A stretch of 64,000 nt of DNA from Plectosphaerella cucumerina (Eukaryota; Ascomycota; Sordariomycetes; Glomerellales; Plectosphaerellaceae). Shown here one piece after another: positions 1 through 11,690 of the stretch (positions are counted from its first letter, which is position 1; each line of letters starts with the position of its first letter). The translations under genes were made by a program, and so were the position numbers. The DNA lies in assembly GCA_020746995.1 (NCBI GenBank), contig JAGPXD010000001.1, positions 62,001 through 126,000 of the forward strand, in the 5' to 3' direction. The notes beneath the pieces are model-generated. The model was not told where the DNA came from and made no database searches. It saw only the letters and a list, made by a program, of their open reading frames with translations.

Positions 1-840
1 GGAGTCTTCCAACCAACAGTAATGCCACTGCAATACGCGCCGGTTGGGAGGAGTCGGACAGAGGGCGGAGTTGCCCAACGGTGGTGATTCGGCCCTCAAG
101 ACAGGATGCTGCCAAAATCCTTCCGTCGCTGCACGTATCGCCCGATGCGACCCAGTGGAAGCAGTCGGTTAGCGGGCGACACAAATAAAGGGCAGGGATG
201 CAGACCTGTACCTACCGCAATGCTCGCCCAGGCCTTGGCAACTTGAAATCATGGATGTATTCGTCGATATTTAGACCTGGTCTCGAGCCTGCCTTCCATG
301 GACTTCAAATCCCCCCCCCGTGTGAGACAAACATTATCGGGGATGGGGAGCCTCGAGGTCAGGATCGACATCCGGCGCACCGGCTGGATGTCCTTAAGGG
401 CATCCTTAGGCACGCGATCCAATGTGCCGTTGCCAGAAACCCGGCGTCATGCTGATGCATCAAAAAAAGAAAAAGCAGAATAGTACATCGACCTTGCACT
501 CGCTGTCCCTCCGACACGCCGCCCCAGCCTGAGATGGCATTCGTGCAGCCAATCAAAAACACACATCGGATAACCGCCCGCTATCGTTTCACTGTAAGGC
601 AGGTCGTGTCCCGTCAACTTGAACAATCCACATCGCGCCCTTGCCCCACTGCCCAGTACTACATACCCAAGTGAACTCGCCAACTTGAATTTCAACACAA
701 CACTGCGAATGGCTCATCCTCCTCCACACAAGTCCACAACCTGGTCTTGTCCTCTTAGGCATCAAAAACGTTCCTTTCTCACTCTAACTCACTCCAGTCC
801 GAATATAGAGTCTTCGCCATTCGCAATCCATGGCCAACAC
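1..840. other. gene-poor left end, no feature recognised
   Basis: Open frames here are short, lack conserved motifs and overlap on both strands. I see no gene, RNA or transposon terminus in this stretch. Confidence 0.5.
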
Positions 841-1600
841 AACTAGCCTGGCGGGATCTTCCAATTGAGCCTCGGGCCCAGCTCGCCCAACGCGCTCCAG
901 TCCAGGAGGGATGGGTTCAGCTCGCCGCTCCCATCGATTCCGAGACCATAAAGAAAGAAAGTGATCCCAGGTCAATGGATATACAATCCAAAGCTGGAGA
1001 TCCTCAGTTACATCAACATGGACCACATCAGATAGGTGGTTTGCGGTTCGCAATGGTCGTCGAAGCAGACGACATCACCAGCCTCGCGGCAGCTCTTCCT
1101 GAGAAGCCTCAAGCCTAGCCCGCCCAACGCTCCGATCCAGGAGGGATGGGCCAAGCCCGCCGCTGCCATCTATGATTTCGAGACCACAAAGCAGGAGCGT
1201 CATATGGGTTGTCTGTGGTTTGCAATGGCCGAAGCGGACGACATCACCAGCCTCGCGGCAGCTCTTCCCGATGAGGCCCAGGCCAGCCCATCCAATGCGC
1301 TCTCGTCCAGGAGGGATGGGTCAAGCCCGCCGCTGCCATTTGCGATTCCAAGACCACAAGGCAAGCTGCGCCAGATGAGTTGTCTGTGGTTTGCAATGGC
1401 AGAATCGTATGACACCACCAGCTCTTCCCGACGAGCCCCAGGTCGGCCCACCCAACGCGCTCTCGACGACAGTCTCGTCCAGTAGGGATGGGTCAAGCCC
1501 GCCCAACGCGCTCCGATCCAGGAGGGTGGGTTTAGCCCGCCGCTATCATCTACGATTCCTAGACCACAAGGAAAGACGCGCTATATGGGTGGTCTCTTGA
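841..1600. repeat. degenerate tandem repeat, about 170 bp period
   Basis: Blocks such as CAGGAGGGATGGG (near 903, 1138, 1309 and, altered, 1487), GGTTTGCAATGGC and CCTCGCGGCAGCTCTTCC (1082 and 1251) recur in the same order. The last three copies are spaced about 170-180 bp apart and the first about 235 bp from the second. Plus-strand translation gives a recurring peptide around WFAMAEADDITSLAAAL, so the unit may derive from a duplicated coding segment. Copies differ by substitutions and small indels, so the array is old. No family is recognised. Confidence 0.75.
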
Positions 1601-3179
1601 GAGGCAGCTAAGCGAGGCTCAATGCGGATGGACTTGGGGTACTTGAATAGACCCGAAGAAATGACAATGGAATCATCCTCGAGAACAATGGGACATTCGA
1701 GCGCGGGCATGACCTGGAATGTGTGCGCTGCAGGCCGGTTGGATTATTGCTCGCCAACCCCACAGGTGCCCGGGGCGAATGGCTTCGACGCAGAAAATTC
1801 CGGCGCCGACATCCCCCAGAAGTAGACTGGATGTTCGTCGGGTCTGACGTCGCAAACGCACTTCAGCGGGGTTCGGTACCCATTGCCATGGCACATCTTG
1901 AAGCAGGCGGACGAACAGTCGCGGCGGCGGTGAGAGTGGGTGGCTGAGCTCGGGCTTCGTGGACCGCAATGCTCATTCCCGGTATTCAATATAGGCAAGC
2001 AGGCAAGCAGGCATAAAACAGGAGTATGCCAGTATCCGTCTGAAATCTCATTCAAGTCATATCCAATGGCAGGAGTATCGACCCTTCGACGTAAGGCAGG
2101 CGGTGACCCAGGGGCGAGGCGGCCAACTCGAAGCTCAGCGTCGTCGTTGGTGCACACACCTGACAGCGCCTTCAAGCGCGGTCGGCGCGCCAATGCGCCG
2201 ACGCGCCGACGACGACCTACCAGTGATACCTAAAGCACCTCGAGGAATATCTCGCCTGCAGTCAACGTAATTGTGCTTGCGACACTAAGCAGAATCAGGG
2301 CGACCCAAATATTCAAACTATCAAGATGACTCTCGTCAACTCGAGACTCGCCTGGCTTTCGGGCTGAGTTCCCACGATGCCATCCAGGTAGCCAAGGTCT
2401 GGCCTATGATTGCCGCTGTCTCTGGATACCTGACGATGGCAAGACGCATCTTCACGGGATGTAGAATACCCGAACCCGGCAACCATTCAGAGTTCGGGTC
2501 ATGACAGGATCTACGATGGCAGTCTGCCTGAAGACCCGTCTTCAAAAACCACGATCGGAAAAATCACACCGAGTAGAATACTCGAATGGACGATTCTCGT
2601 TACTGGAGCTATAGACAACCTGGAAATGCGCAATGACAGGCGCCCGCCCCATCGCACCAGAGGTCGTTCACGCCAGCTACCGGGCCGAGTAGGACGACCC
2701 TGAAACTCAACGACCAACCAGTGAAATACAGCCAGGCAACGTCAAATGCCAAGGTGCAGTCTATTGACAGATGTTCCAATAGATTCTGGATAGCAATGCC
2801 CCCATCTGCTGAGTTCAAGCCACCCTTCTACCTCAGATTTAACGAGGCGGCCAAGCAGCAAACGTACGGACCCCGCTCTAAGAAGTTACACATTTGAGGC
2901 GAGGGTCACCCGGTGTATCTGGCTAACGGTTGCACTGCACTGTTGAGATTGATGGGGGTCTATATTTCGGGCTCTCCGAGGCTGGGCCGCAGTCTGTACG
3001 GTTGCAAACTTTGATTCCCCTGCCACCACCAGTCGGGTACATTGCCCTCGCGACATCTCTGCCGGTTGCTATCCAACTGTGCTCTCTTATGCCTGATCCA
3101 CATCCCATGGTACCGACCTCCTTGCAACCCGTCTTGCCAGGTTCCCCCATTTGCGCAGACGAACTTTGATGGTGCTGTG
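1601..3179. other. intergenic, no feature recognised
   Basis: Only short overlapping open frames are present, none with recognisable domains or a convincing exon-intron pattern. No transposon termini or RNA gene were seen. Confidence 0.5.
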
Positions 3180-4330
3180 TTGATCTCAGTGGCGGAGATC
3201 CCGCCTTAGAGGCGGCCGGGTTCGTGGCGACCAAGTTGGCGATCGAAATCAGCTCGTCAAACAGACGGTAGATCACGCTGTCGTCGAGCGCGGCCTTGGC
3301 GGAGGTCCATGAATATTACCGGCTGCAAGGCTGCGAATGGCAGCAAACCCTATACGAGTGTCGATAGCTTTCTGGAAGTGCCGAAGGAAATTCCTGCCTT
3401 GGAGGCGGTGGGGGTTGTGGCGACAAAGTTGGTGATCGAATCAGCTCGTCAGACAGATGGCAGATCACGCTGTCGTCGGGCGCAGCCTTCGCCGAGGTCC
3501 AGGGAATGTCATCGGTTGCAAGGCTGTGAATGGCAGCAAGCTCTGCACGAGTGTGGATAGCTTCCTGAAAGTTCCTCAGAGCCTTACTGTGATCGGGGCT
3601 GATTTCCTGTGCCCTACAAACGGAGGTAGCCCGGAACACTGTCAGGAGCTAGTAGGCGAGGGACAGTTTGAATTGCCACTTCTGGGGCGTGGCGGATAGG
3701 GCGGATTCCATCGATTTCGCTGGTGGAGGTAGCTCTGGATATCGTCAAGAGCCAGGAGGCAAGGGACAGTTTGACCTGCCACTTCGAGGGCGTGATGGGT
3801 ATGAGCGCGTTTTCAATATCCGAGGGAGGTCGGCGCAGACAAACTTCTGATGTGCCATCATGACCTCGGTGACGGAGATCGAGACGATCGCTTCCTGGAA
3901 TGCCTCAGAGCTTCGCCGTGGTCGGGTCGATTTCATCGATTCCGTTGGCGGAGGTAGCCCGGGACACTGTTAAAAGCAGGCAGGCGAGGGACAGTATGAT
4001 TTGCCACCTTGGAGAGTCACCCCAGCCAGTGTGATGGGTCGGAGGCGCGTTTCCAATGTCCGAGGGAGGTTGACGCAGACAAACTTCTGATGTGCCATCA
4101 TGACCTCGGTAACGGAGACAGAGATGATTGCTTCCTGGAAGCGCCTCAGGGCTTCGCTGTGATCGGGGCCAATTTCCTCAATTCCGTTGGTGGAGGCTAG
4201 GAGCCGGCGCAGGCGAGGGACAATTTGCATTGCCACTTTGGGGTGGTCACCCCAACTGACGTGGTGGGTCGGAAGCGCGTTTTCGACATGCCAGGATGAG
4301 TGGCGTAGATGAACTTTTGAGGTGAGTCAA
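3180..4330. repeat. two adjoining degenerate tandem duplications
   Basis: The first half (about 3190-3600) holds two copies of a roughly 200 bp unit containing GATCACGCTGTCGTCG and GAATGGCAGCAA. The second half (about 3600-4330) holds copies of a roughly 240-250 bp unit with CTTCTGATGTGCCATCATGA, a GGCGAGGGACAG block and GCTTCCTGGAA. Minus-strand translations retain related peptides (DDSVI..LxDELI; DHSEALRRFQEAI; VTEVMMAHQKFVC), so this may be a decayed, internally repeated minus-strand gene. Reading frames are broken between copies. The gene family is not identified. Confidence 0.7.
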
Positions 4331-5500
4331 GGTCGGAGTCGGAGTCAGAGCCGACGAGTTGCCGTTGTTGCCGGTGGGGATGGATCTTCAAGCGGCGCGA
4401 GCAATTCGGTATACAGTGCAGTCGAATGACGGATGCTTTGGTCGCCTCGGTCTTCGCAGTGGTCAGTCGTGAGCCCATGGTTCGGATCATTGATGACAGA
4501 GGTCCTTAGAATCGTGTCGGGCGAAGTGGATAGGGGGTCTGGGCGCGATTTACCTGGTTCGGGGGGTTCTCAGTGGTCTGGACCTGGAGAGGGTCGCCGG
4601 GGCTGACGAGTTCTCGATTCCAAAGACTGGGCTCCCTTGGAGGGTAGGTACACACACGGAGGCATCTATTGCCCGATCGGAGAAGAGAGGAGACATGTTT
4701 CCGTTTGTTATTGCTTTGCTCGTTGGTGTGGTGGGAGGTATCAGAGGTGATATAAGCGGCAAAGGCTCAGCGCGGTTGGAGAGGTTCTGCTGGAGGTAGG
4801 AGACGGGAATGGATTGAAGTGGTACTAGTATTCAAGTAGCTAAATCCCGGGTTTGTGAGTGTTTGTGCTGGGGCAGGAAAGGGCGGAGATCCAGTACCTA
4901 GGGTGGGCAGCGACACGGGCCCTTGAGCCAGCCAAAGCCATCTCGGCTCGTCGTGTCCCTCGGGGGTTCGGGTGGTCGACGAACTGCACAAGGAGGGTGC
5001 GATGGTGGTGATTGTGAAGATGTTATTTTGGTCCAGTGTTTTTGGGTGGACGAAGTTTCGACAACTTCCTTAGATGACGAATAGGAAGCGGAGACTGTCC
5101 ACGCTAGTGTTCTTTAGGCCTGGCGTCATAGACCCGCGGTGGGCGTTTCGCAGCGTTCCAATCACTCCATCCACATCTCATTCAGTCAATCAGAACCGCG
5201 CAAGTCAGGTCCGCCAGGACGTCGCTCATAGCTAGGACGTCATTCACAGTACAGCTGCGACCGGGAAGGACAGGTATGCTCTAGGCAACGAGCTATACAG
5301 ATACTCGCTCTTGTGTGGGGGATTCTGCCTACGTAAGGTACAGGTAAGCTAAGGTCGGTACCGCTACCTCGATTGTGGGCGGACCCAATGAGTAGCCAGC
5401 TGGTTATCGAGGGACCGGCTGCCGACCACCCCCTGGCACGAATCTCACCATCCCTGTGGCGGGTTCCTACTACCTTAGGGAGTCTGATGTCGCAGTTCTC
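4331..5500. other. intergenic, no feature recognised
   Basis: Short open frames without conserved features occur on both strands. No repeat comparable to the flanking ones was noticed. Confidence 0.45.
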
Positions 5501-5514
5501 ATGCAGGTCCTGGC

Positions 5515-5740
5515 ACGTGGCAGGTCAATCGACGCAGCAGGTCAGTCCGAGTCCCGCGACGGAGTCCCGCGAGCTGCCGAGTCAGTAGGTCTCGAGACAT
5601 GACCTGGTGCGTTACAAGACCCCGCATGTCCAGAGACATGCTGCGTCGCGAGACCTGCTACATTAGCTCACTTATTCCATCGCTTGAGTACCTGCGTTGT
5701 TTGACTCATCGCGTCGCGGGGCTGGCTGCGTCGCGGGGCC
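5515..5740. repeat. degenerate minisatellite, 'GACGCAGCAGGTC' family
   Basis: Words such as CAGGTCAATCGACGCAGCAG, the opposite-strand form GCTGCGTCGCGAGACCTGC and GGCTGCGTCGCGGGGC are packed into about 200 bp. The same unit occurs near 8.2 kb, 45.1 kb and 57.6 kb. Most are spaced 17-25 bp apart and contain the core GACGCAGCA. The array is AT-poor and lies outside any recognised gene. Confidence 0.65.
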
Positions 5741-5875
5741 ATCCTGGCTCTCAGCGCGCCCTGGGACGTTACTTGATTGGCTGTCAATGACGTTGACTGA
5801 CACTGAGGGGAAATTCTGAGGGGGGAATTTCGGAGGGGGAAAGTCTCCTTGTTCCCAATCTGCACGTTCTGAAGG

Positions 5876-6714
5876 ATGCATAAGGTACTCGCGCACGCGG
5901 TACTGGCCTCCGCAGGGCTTTTCGACGCGTGCAGCGGTAGCCATTGGTATGTTTCAAGATGCGATCAGTCTATTCGTTTCGCGAGCTGACAGCGTTCTGG
6001 TACAGAATGCCTATCTTGGCTTAATTTGCTCCCCGGCCATTCGGGAGTCCTGGCGCGACCTGCGGAGGCGACGGCGAACTTTAATGAACCTCAGGGCAGG
6101 CCCGAGCCTCCGACGGCCCCGTACTCCAGTAATACCCAACGACGAAGACCCGTGCAAGTCCCGATGGTACCTGCTTCGGGTTCGCAGCCCAGCCGAAGGC
6201 GATGGAAGCCCAAGTATGACGCCATTCCTCTGCAAGGCTCGTGGTCTTCTTCGCGGTGGTACATAGTTTGTGAGTTGTGCCCACGGGTTTCCAAATCCCA
6301 TCCCCTCCGCCTACTAACGCAATGTGTCGACAGGACGTCCAACCGTACGCGCCACCAGACATCGATAATACAGAGTTCGGTAGCTTAGACGCGCCGTTTT
6401 CACACTCCCGGCATCACGCGCTCGATAAGCGCTACCAAGCCAAGACGTCGACTTTGCCGAACCGCGAGGCTGATCGTGGAAGTATGACGCTGGGGTCTAT
6501 GGAACTGGACATCGTTGGCCTGGACTGCATGGAACCGGACACTGAAGACTGCAACTGCCCCTGCAGCTTCGTCCAGCGCCGCTATGACCCGTGGCCAGAA
6601 GGAGGTTATCCCTGGAGGCAGTCCAATGCGAGACATTCCACGGCCGCGCAACTTTTATATTCCACCCCGCCTTACGGCCTGCATGATCTTAACTCTTGCT
6701 GGGCTTACATATGA
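5876..6714 (+). pseudogene. possible decayed gene with signal-peptide-like first exon
   Basis: An ATG at 5876 opens a hydrophobic leader (MHKVLAHAVLASAG, then a Cys) ending at a canonical GTATGT donor at 5947, with an acceptor at 6005. A second intron, 6266-6333, has a perfect CTACTAAC branch point at 6311 and joins two open segments in frame. The downstream segment ends in a Cys-containing tail (DCNCPCSFVQRRYD) with stop at 6714. However, joining the first exon to the second creates an immediate stop. The model therefore needs a different splice site, or the gene is broken. No family is recognised. The good splice signals argue that this was, or is, a real gene. Confidence 0.3.
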
Positions 6715-8140
6715 GATCGCCCCTTCGAGATGTGGCTACTAACGCGAGGAAGACTTCTGGCAGACTCAGACTGTGGTTACATGGCACGTCTACGAAGATG
6801 GGTATCCATCCGAGGCCTATTGACCCACCAGCTTCTGTGGCCCTGTGACCATTGTTCATCAAGATTTCTGATAGTTCCGGCAAGACATGTACACACCTCA
6901 ATTGAGCTGAAGCCCGGGATTGGGCTCCCTGGAGCAGACCACGGCTTGCTGGCAGCGCGCCTGGCACGATTCCGAGACGGCCTCATCGAGAGACACTGAT
7001 TTGAGAGAGGAACTTGTACGGGACGCACATGGGAAAAGAGATTGGAAAGGAGAAAATTGGCCGCAAAAGGTCACTGGCGACGGGCGGTTGGGTCAATCGG
7101 CGACCTAGATGAGCGTTATCTGAGGGAGCAACACACCACCATTCAAGCCACATCGTACGCGCGACGGCATTGAAGCAAGGAAGACCGTCTTCAAATCTCT
7201 GACTTGAGAAAGGTTACGACCCCTGGATGAGTTCTGCGCATCCGGCAAAGGCGGGGTGTGCCACACACTGAGCCTCTGCGTCAGCGCCATCTGATCGCGG
7301 GTGACACCTCTCTCGCCTCTGACGAGATACCGCCAGACCGTGACCCTTTGCAATGAGCACGGTTTCACTCTGGACGATGACTTCAAGCGAACAAGATTCC
7401 GCGGCTCCTCTCCGAAAGAGGGAAGTGACTACCTAGGCAAAGATGACTTGATTTAAACTTCTCTTGGTGGCCTTGGTACATGGATAGCCAACGGCGCGGG
7501 GCTTGTGCAGGTCATCTCCACTCCTCACATGGTGTCGACATCAAGGTCAACGTCTCCGTCCCATCAATTACGTCTCTATCCAATCATAGCCATCTCGAAG
7601 GCCTAGCATCGGGTTGTCTTCTTTATTATACGTCGGCATACCTTCACTGGGTGGCCAACAGACGACACGAGCAAAGAACCTCGACAGGGTCGCACAGTTT
7701 CTCAAGGCAACACTTACCGACATTCAGCGAGGAAGCTTCTTTCCTAAGTCCGAACTAGGCATCGAGTGGGGAGCCAACCTATTAAAGGAAGGAAATGAAG
7801 CCAGAGAGGCGAGCCACATAGTGCCCGGCGATTTGAGCCCTTGGATCCGCTTGCTGTGTTCGATAGAACGTGGCACCGAAGCTCGACCTCCATGCGGCCG
7901 ATGGAACCAGCAGAGATCGTCGGGCGGGTCCCTGGTTGTCTGGCAGTCAGCAACACCTGGATCATTCACAGTGTTCTTGGATCGTCGCCGTGCGCGCTGT
8001 CGGCTGGGTTTCATGAAGGTCGCACACTTGCACTGGCTCGCGAGCATCGCATGCCAAAATGAGTCAGCTACTCCAGCGGTCAATCAGCGGGCGATCTTCA
8101 CTTCGCAACACGGGCACCTCACATCAAGCTTCTGCGCGTC
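6715..8140. other. intergenic, no feature recognised
   Basis: A plus-strand frame at 7614-8183 is open for 189 codons but shows no domain, signal or splice pattern. I do not call it a gene. Confidence 0.4.
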
Positions 8141-8144
8141 CACT

Positions 8145-8310
8145 ACAAAGACCTGCTGCGCCCTGGGTCTCAGCTCGTCTTGAGACCTGATGCGTCCTGA
8201 AACCTGCTGCGTTGGGGGACCTGCTGCGTCCCGGAACCTGCCTACGATATGTACTTCACGTCGATTAACCTGCAACGTCGCAGGGGAATTGCAAGTCCCG
8301 CGACGCGATG
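8145..8310. repeat. minisatellite, 'GACCTGCTGCGTC' family
   Basis: Repeated GACCTGCTGCG, ACCTGATGCGTCC, AACCTGCTGCGTT and GACCTGCTGCGTCCC words spaced about 17-22 bp apart form the reverse-complement orientation of the array near 5.5 kb, 45.1 kb and 57.6 kb. The array lies outside any recognised gene. Confidence 0.7.
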
Positions 8311-8389
8311 CAGGTCTCTGTGGTGGGGTGCTTGTGCTGCGGGCTGCACTTGATTGCTTGTTAAGGACTGGACGCTGACTAACCAATAT

Positions 8390-10450
8390 GCGATACTCGC
8401 CCCAATCAATCCAAACACCACACAATCCATCGCCAGATCTTCAACACTCGGTACCTACCTACTATCCATCACCCCTTCGAGCCTCCGACGCGCACGGCGA
8501 GACGGCGTGCTTCCAACCGGCCAATCCCCCGATCACTCGAAGTGGCCACAAAACCCTGACCTGGAAGTCTACCTCAGAAACTTTCTACCATGCTTGTCCA
8601 GCCACCACCACTTCAGAGGCTGTGCCTGTTTCTGTTGAGAAGCCTGTCGGCGATGAGACCAACGCCGTGAAGCTCGATGAGGCTGCTATTCAGCCCGAGG
8701 CGGCTGCTGCCAACCCAAGCGATGCTAACGATGGCAACGATACTACCAGCCTCAAATGGTTACAGAGACAACGATTGTACCTGCCACGTCCGCGGCTCCT
8801 ACCAAAGCCAAGCCTGCCCCAGCCAAGCCTGCCCCAGCCAAGGTCGACGCGAGGGACAGTGGAAGGGCGCCTGTCAAGGCAGAGCAAGAAGCCTAATATT
8901 TCCCGGTCTCAAGTGGCAAGCTCTGCCATCGAGCTACCCCTGCCACCCAGCAGCCAGCCAGGCCCCAGGGCGCATGCACAGAGAGCCCTCTGAAATTGTC
9001 GTACAGGTCGAGATGATCATCGCCTATGAACATTTGGGACATTGATGCCATTAGGGTCGAAGCTGGCACGGCGTCATCCACCAACCCCGACATCCTGCAA
9101 CAGCTTGTCCGCACTGTACCCACACAGATGCCCTGGCGAATTCAACTTCCACGATAGTGAGTAGGGCAATTGATCCAGCTATTCTGTCCCTGATTCTGAC
9201 TTTCGAGCTGCAGGGCGACCGCGAAGCATCGAAAAGGCCGACCATCCTCATAACATCACACCATGCCTGGCCGGCTCTATGCTGGCCTGGACGGCAGAGC
9301 CGGTGCTGGCAACCTCGCCGAGCAACGCGGCATGGAGATCTTCGGCACCGCCCTCAGGCCTCCATCGCATTTTCGGTTCGATTCTATGAAAGAATCCCAC
9401 TGTCGTTGGGTCTTTTAGACAGCGCACATATGAGGTGCCGAAGCTGGACGGGCTCACAGACAGGATGAGGGCAAGCGAGTGATGGAAGGGTGAGGACTCC
9501 ACGGGCGGGCGTTGATCCCTGCATAGGTATGTGACTGGTGCCTGTAGACGCCTGCCAGGAACCGGCCGGACAAGTTGACTGACGATTGCATCGCAGTACA
9601 AGCACTAAGAAGCCCCTGCGAGGCTTGAAGCCGACGAAGCGCCATCTGGCATGTGCTTTGGCGCTGCCACGCCGTCTATCTCCGGAGTTTCGTGGACAAT
9701 GTACGTGCATGGGAATGTTGCTTTGTGGGCAATGACTGACGAGATCTTGAAGGCCACGGCGAGCATTCATCGAAGGCGGCTACACACCGCCAGAAAATCC
9801 CACTCCAAAAGTAAAAGTTGCCAACATCCTGGCGTCAAGATTCGGGGTGCCGGAGTGGTTGCTAGGGTCGGGACTTGGCACGACTGTCGTCGTGCGTTCC
9901 GGTGTGCCACCGATTGCGGGCATATTCATCTGAGCAGCATCCGTTACAGCCACAGCCCTCTAGGCCTCCCGTACTGCCATGGCGCAGAGACCGAACTCTT
10001 CACATGTACCCGCCAAACAATTCGTTTCCGTCCGCCGTACTGGCTGTGACCCGGTCTGCTGTGGTCCAGCAACCCACCCACCACATTCAGTAAGACCTGA
10101 GAGTCCCTTACTCGTCGAATGGCAAGATGCCGGCTGTTTGTGCTCTTACATGCGCTACCACCGCCAACCTTCCATCCCGCTACCGCCCAGGCGACCGAGA
10201 TGGCGTTCTCCCATGTCGTCCACAGCGATCAAATCGCCCAGGTTGAGGCGGTCGTACAAAATCGCCCCAGTCGCATACAAACCATCATATCCGGATTCGG
10301 CACGGTCAACCATGCCGTTCAGCGAGATCATGCCTTCATTGCCTTTTCAGCTACGAAAGTCCATGGTTTGTAATGGTCTAGGCATCACCTCTGCCAAGGG
10401 TCAAATCGGCCCAGATTTACCCAGCCGCCATCCAACAAATCACGGCTGAG
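8390..10450 (+). pseudogene. coding-like relic(s), family unknown
   Basis: Several plus-strand segments look like former exons. An Ala/Pro/Lys-rich stretch lies at about 8600-8900 (KAKPAPAKPAPAKVDARD in one frame, with the upstream part in another). A segment at about 9260-9420 is open, and one at about 9750-9930 reads RAFIEGGYTPPENPTPKVKV. Between them are plausible introns, for example 9528-9596 (GTATGTGACTGG to TCGCAG, branch-like TTGACTGAC) and 9700-9752. Frames do not join into a full-length protein. I cannot name a family. This could be a decayed gene or several small genes. Confidence 0.25.
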
Positions 10451-10739
10451 GTGTCGCAGCTCAATCCCAACTACCACGCACCCATATGTTGCGGCACTTC
10501 GCCTTCCAGGTTCAACTTTCCAAGTCACCACGACCATTGCGGTTTACTTTGGTTGGGATCATTGCCTCGCAGCTCGTACCATCCAACAACAACCTGATCT
10601 CATCTTTACCAGCAGGAGGCGAAGTTTTGCGCCGCACGCCTATCAGCGGCCGAGTTCCTCCCCGTCTAGATTGGGGGGTCGTCAACCGCGCCGAACTCGC
10701 CGCCTCCGGCCCGCCGACCCTGAATATCCCCGGTGAACT

Positions 10740-11149
10740 TCGTCGAGGACAGCTTGTCGATTCCCTTGGGCGTTGTGTCGCTTAGCCTCTTCGGACCCTT
10801 GACGAATTCTTAACTCGTCGATTCTCTTGGGTTATGCGTCGCTCGGCTTTCTCGGCCTCTTGACGACGTCTCTCCTAGGTTCGGCCTCCTCAGCCTGTCG
10901 ATTCTCTCGGGCGGTGCGTCGCTCAGCCAGCTTCCTCGGCTTCTTGTCGACGTCTCTCCTTGGTCTCGGCCTCCAGCTGTCGGACTTTGGCATTGGCTGT
11001 CTGTTGTGACAGGCCTTGGCCTCATCTAATTGTCGCCGTAGTTGGGCTGCCAGCCCGTTGGCGGTATTGCACGAGCCAATAAGACCCTTCGAGATCACAT
11101 TGTTTTCATGGAGGGCAACAGAAGAGAGAAGCGGCGAGGCCCGGTACAA
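10740..11149 (-). repeat. short tandem repeat inside a charged minus-strand frame
   Basis: Three imperfect copies of a 65-80 bp unit (core TGTCGATTCTCTTGGG followed by GCGTCGCT) lie at about 10752, 10816 and 10894. The minus-strand frame 11149-10832 crosses two of them and gives an Arg/Lys/Glu-rich repeat (RRDVDKKPRKLAERRTAREN). It is preceded by a heptad-like stretch (AAQLRRQLDEAKA). This could be the coiled-coil, basic C-terminal end of a decayed transposase or an orphan relic. No catalytic domain is visible, so the identity is open. Confidence 0.4.
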
Positions 11150-11690
11150 GCTCAGACCATAGCATCATCTTCATGAAGGTCGGTTCTGGCGCTCTGCGGC
11201 TTGGATTCGTACCAGAATTTACATCCAACACGATGTCGAAGATTGACCGTGCGATGTGGATGCTTGAGCTCAGAGTGCAAGCCTGGTCTCCTCGGACTGA
11301 CGCCGATGTGAGAAAAGTTCCGGCCCTCGGTCCTTGGCCTGAGCGATCCTGACGCAACGCTGACAGATCTACAGGCGTCCTACACCTCCGTGCTGCCGTC
11401 TCAGAAGGCTCGCAGAGACAACTACACTGGCGTCTTTCCTCGTTCGTGGTAGCCAGGCCATTTATAATACGACGACATTTTACGACGTCCAATGATGTTG
11501 TGTCCCTAATCACAAAGGGCGCCATTGACGTCTGCGGGGTCGACGGAGGCATTGCAACAGCTGGAGCTGGACATTGTTGAATCATATGCAGAAAGATTTA
11601 AAGTAGATTGTCTGCTGATTGAATTCGTATTTACCAATTCTCAGGCTCAACCGGACATCAAGACCCCACACCACCTTGACCCTAATCACC
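11150..11690. other. intergenic, upstream of the PhzF-like gene
   Basis: The stretch separates the charged relic from the PhzF-like gene and presumably contains its promoter. The start codon is preceded by a pyrimidine/ACC-rich leader ending TCACCATGG. No clear TATA element was seen. Confidence 0.4.

Noticed and set aside
10832..11149. C-terminus of a pogo/Tc1-type transposase
   Set aside because: Only a charged coiled-coil-like tail is visible. There is no DDE domain or helix-turn-helix upstream, so the call is not supported.
1..11600. Heavily RIP-mutated transposon block
   Set aside because: The region is not strongly AT-rich, and I saw no long terminal repeats, terminal inverted repeats or reverse-transcriptase/transposase motifs.
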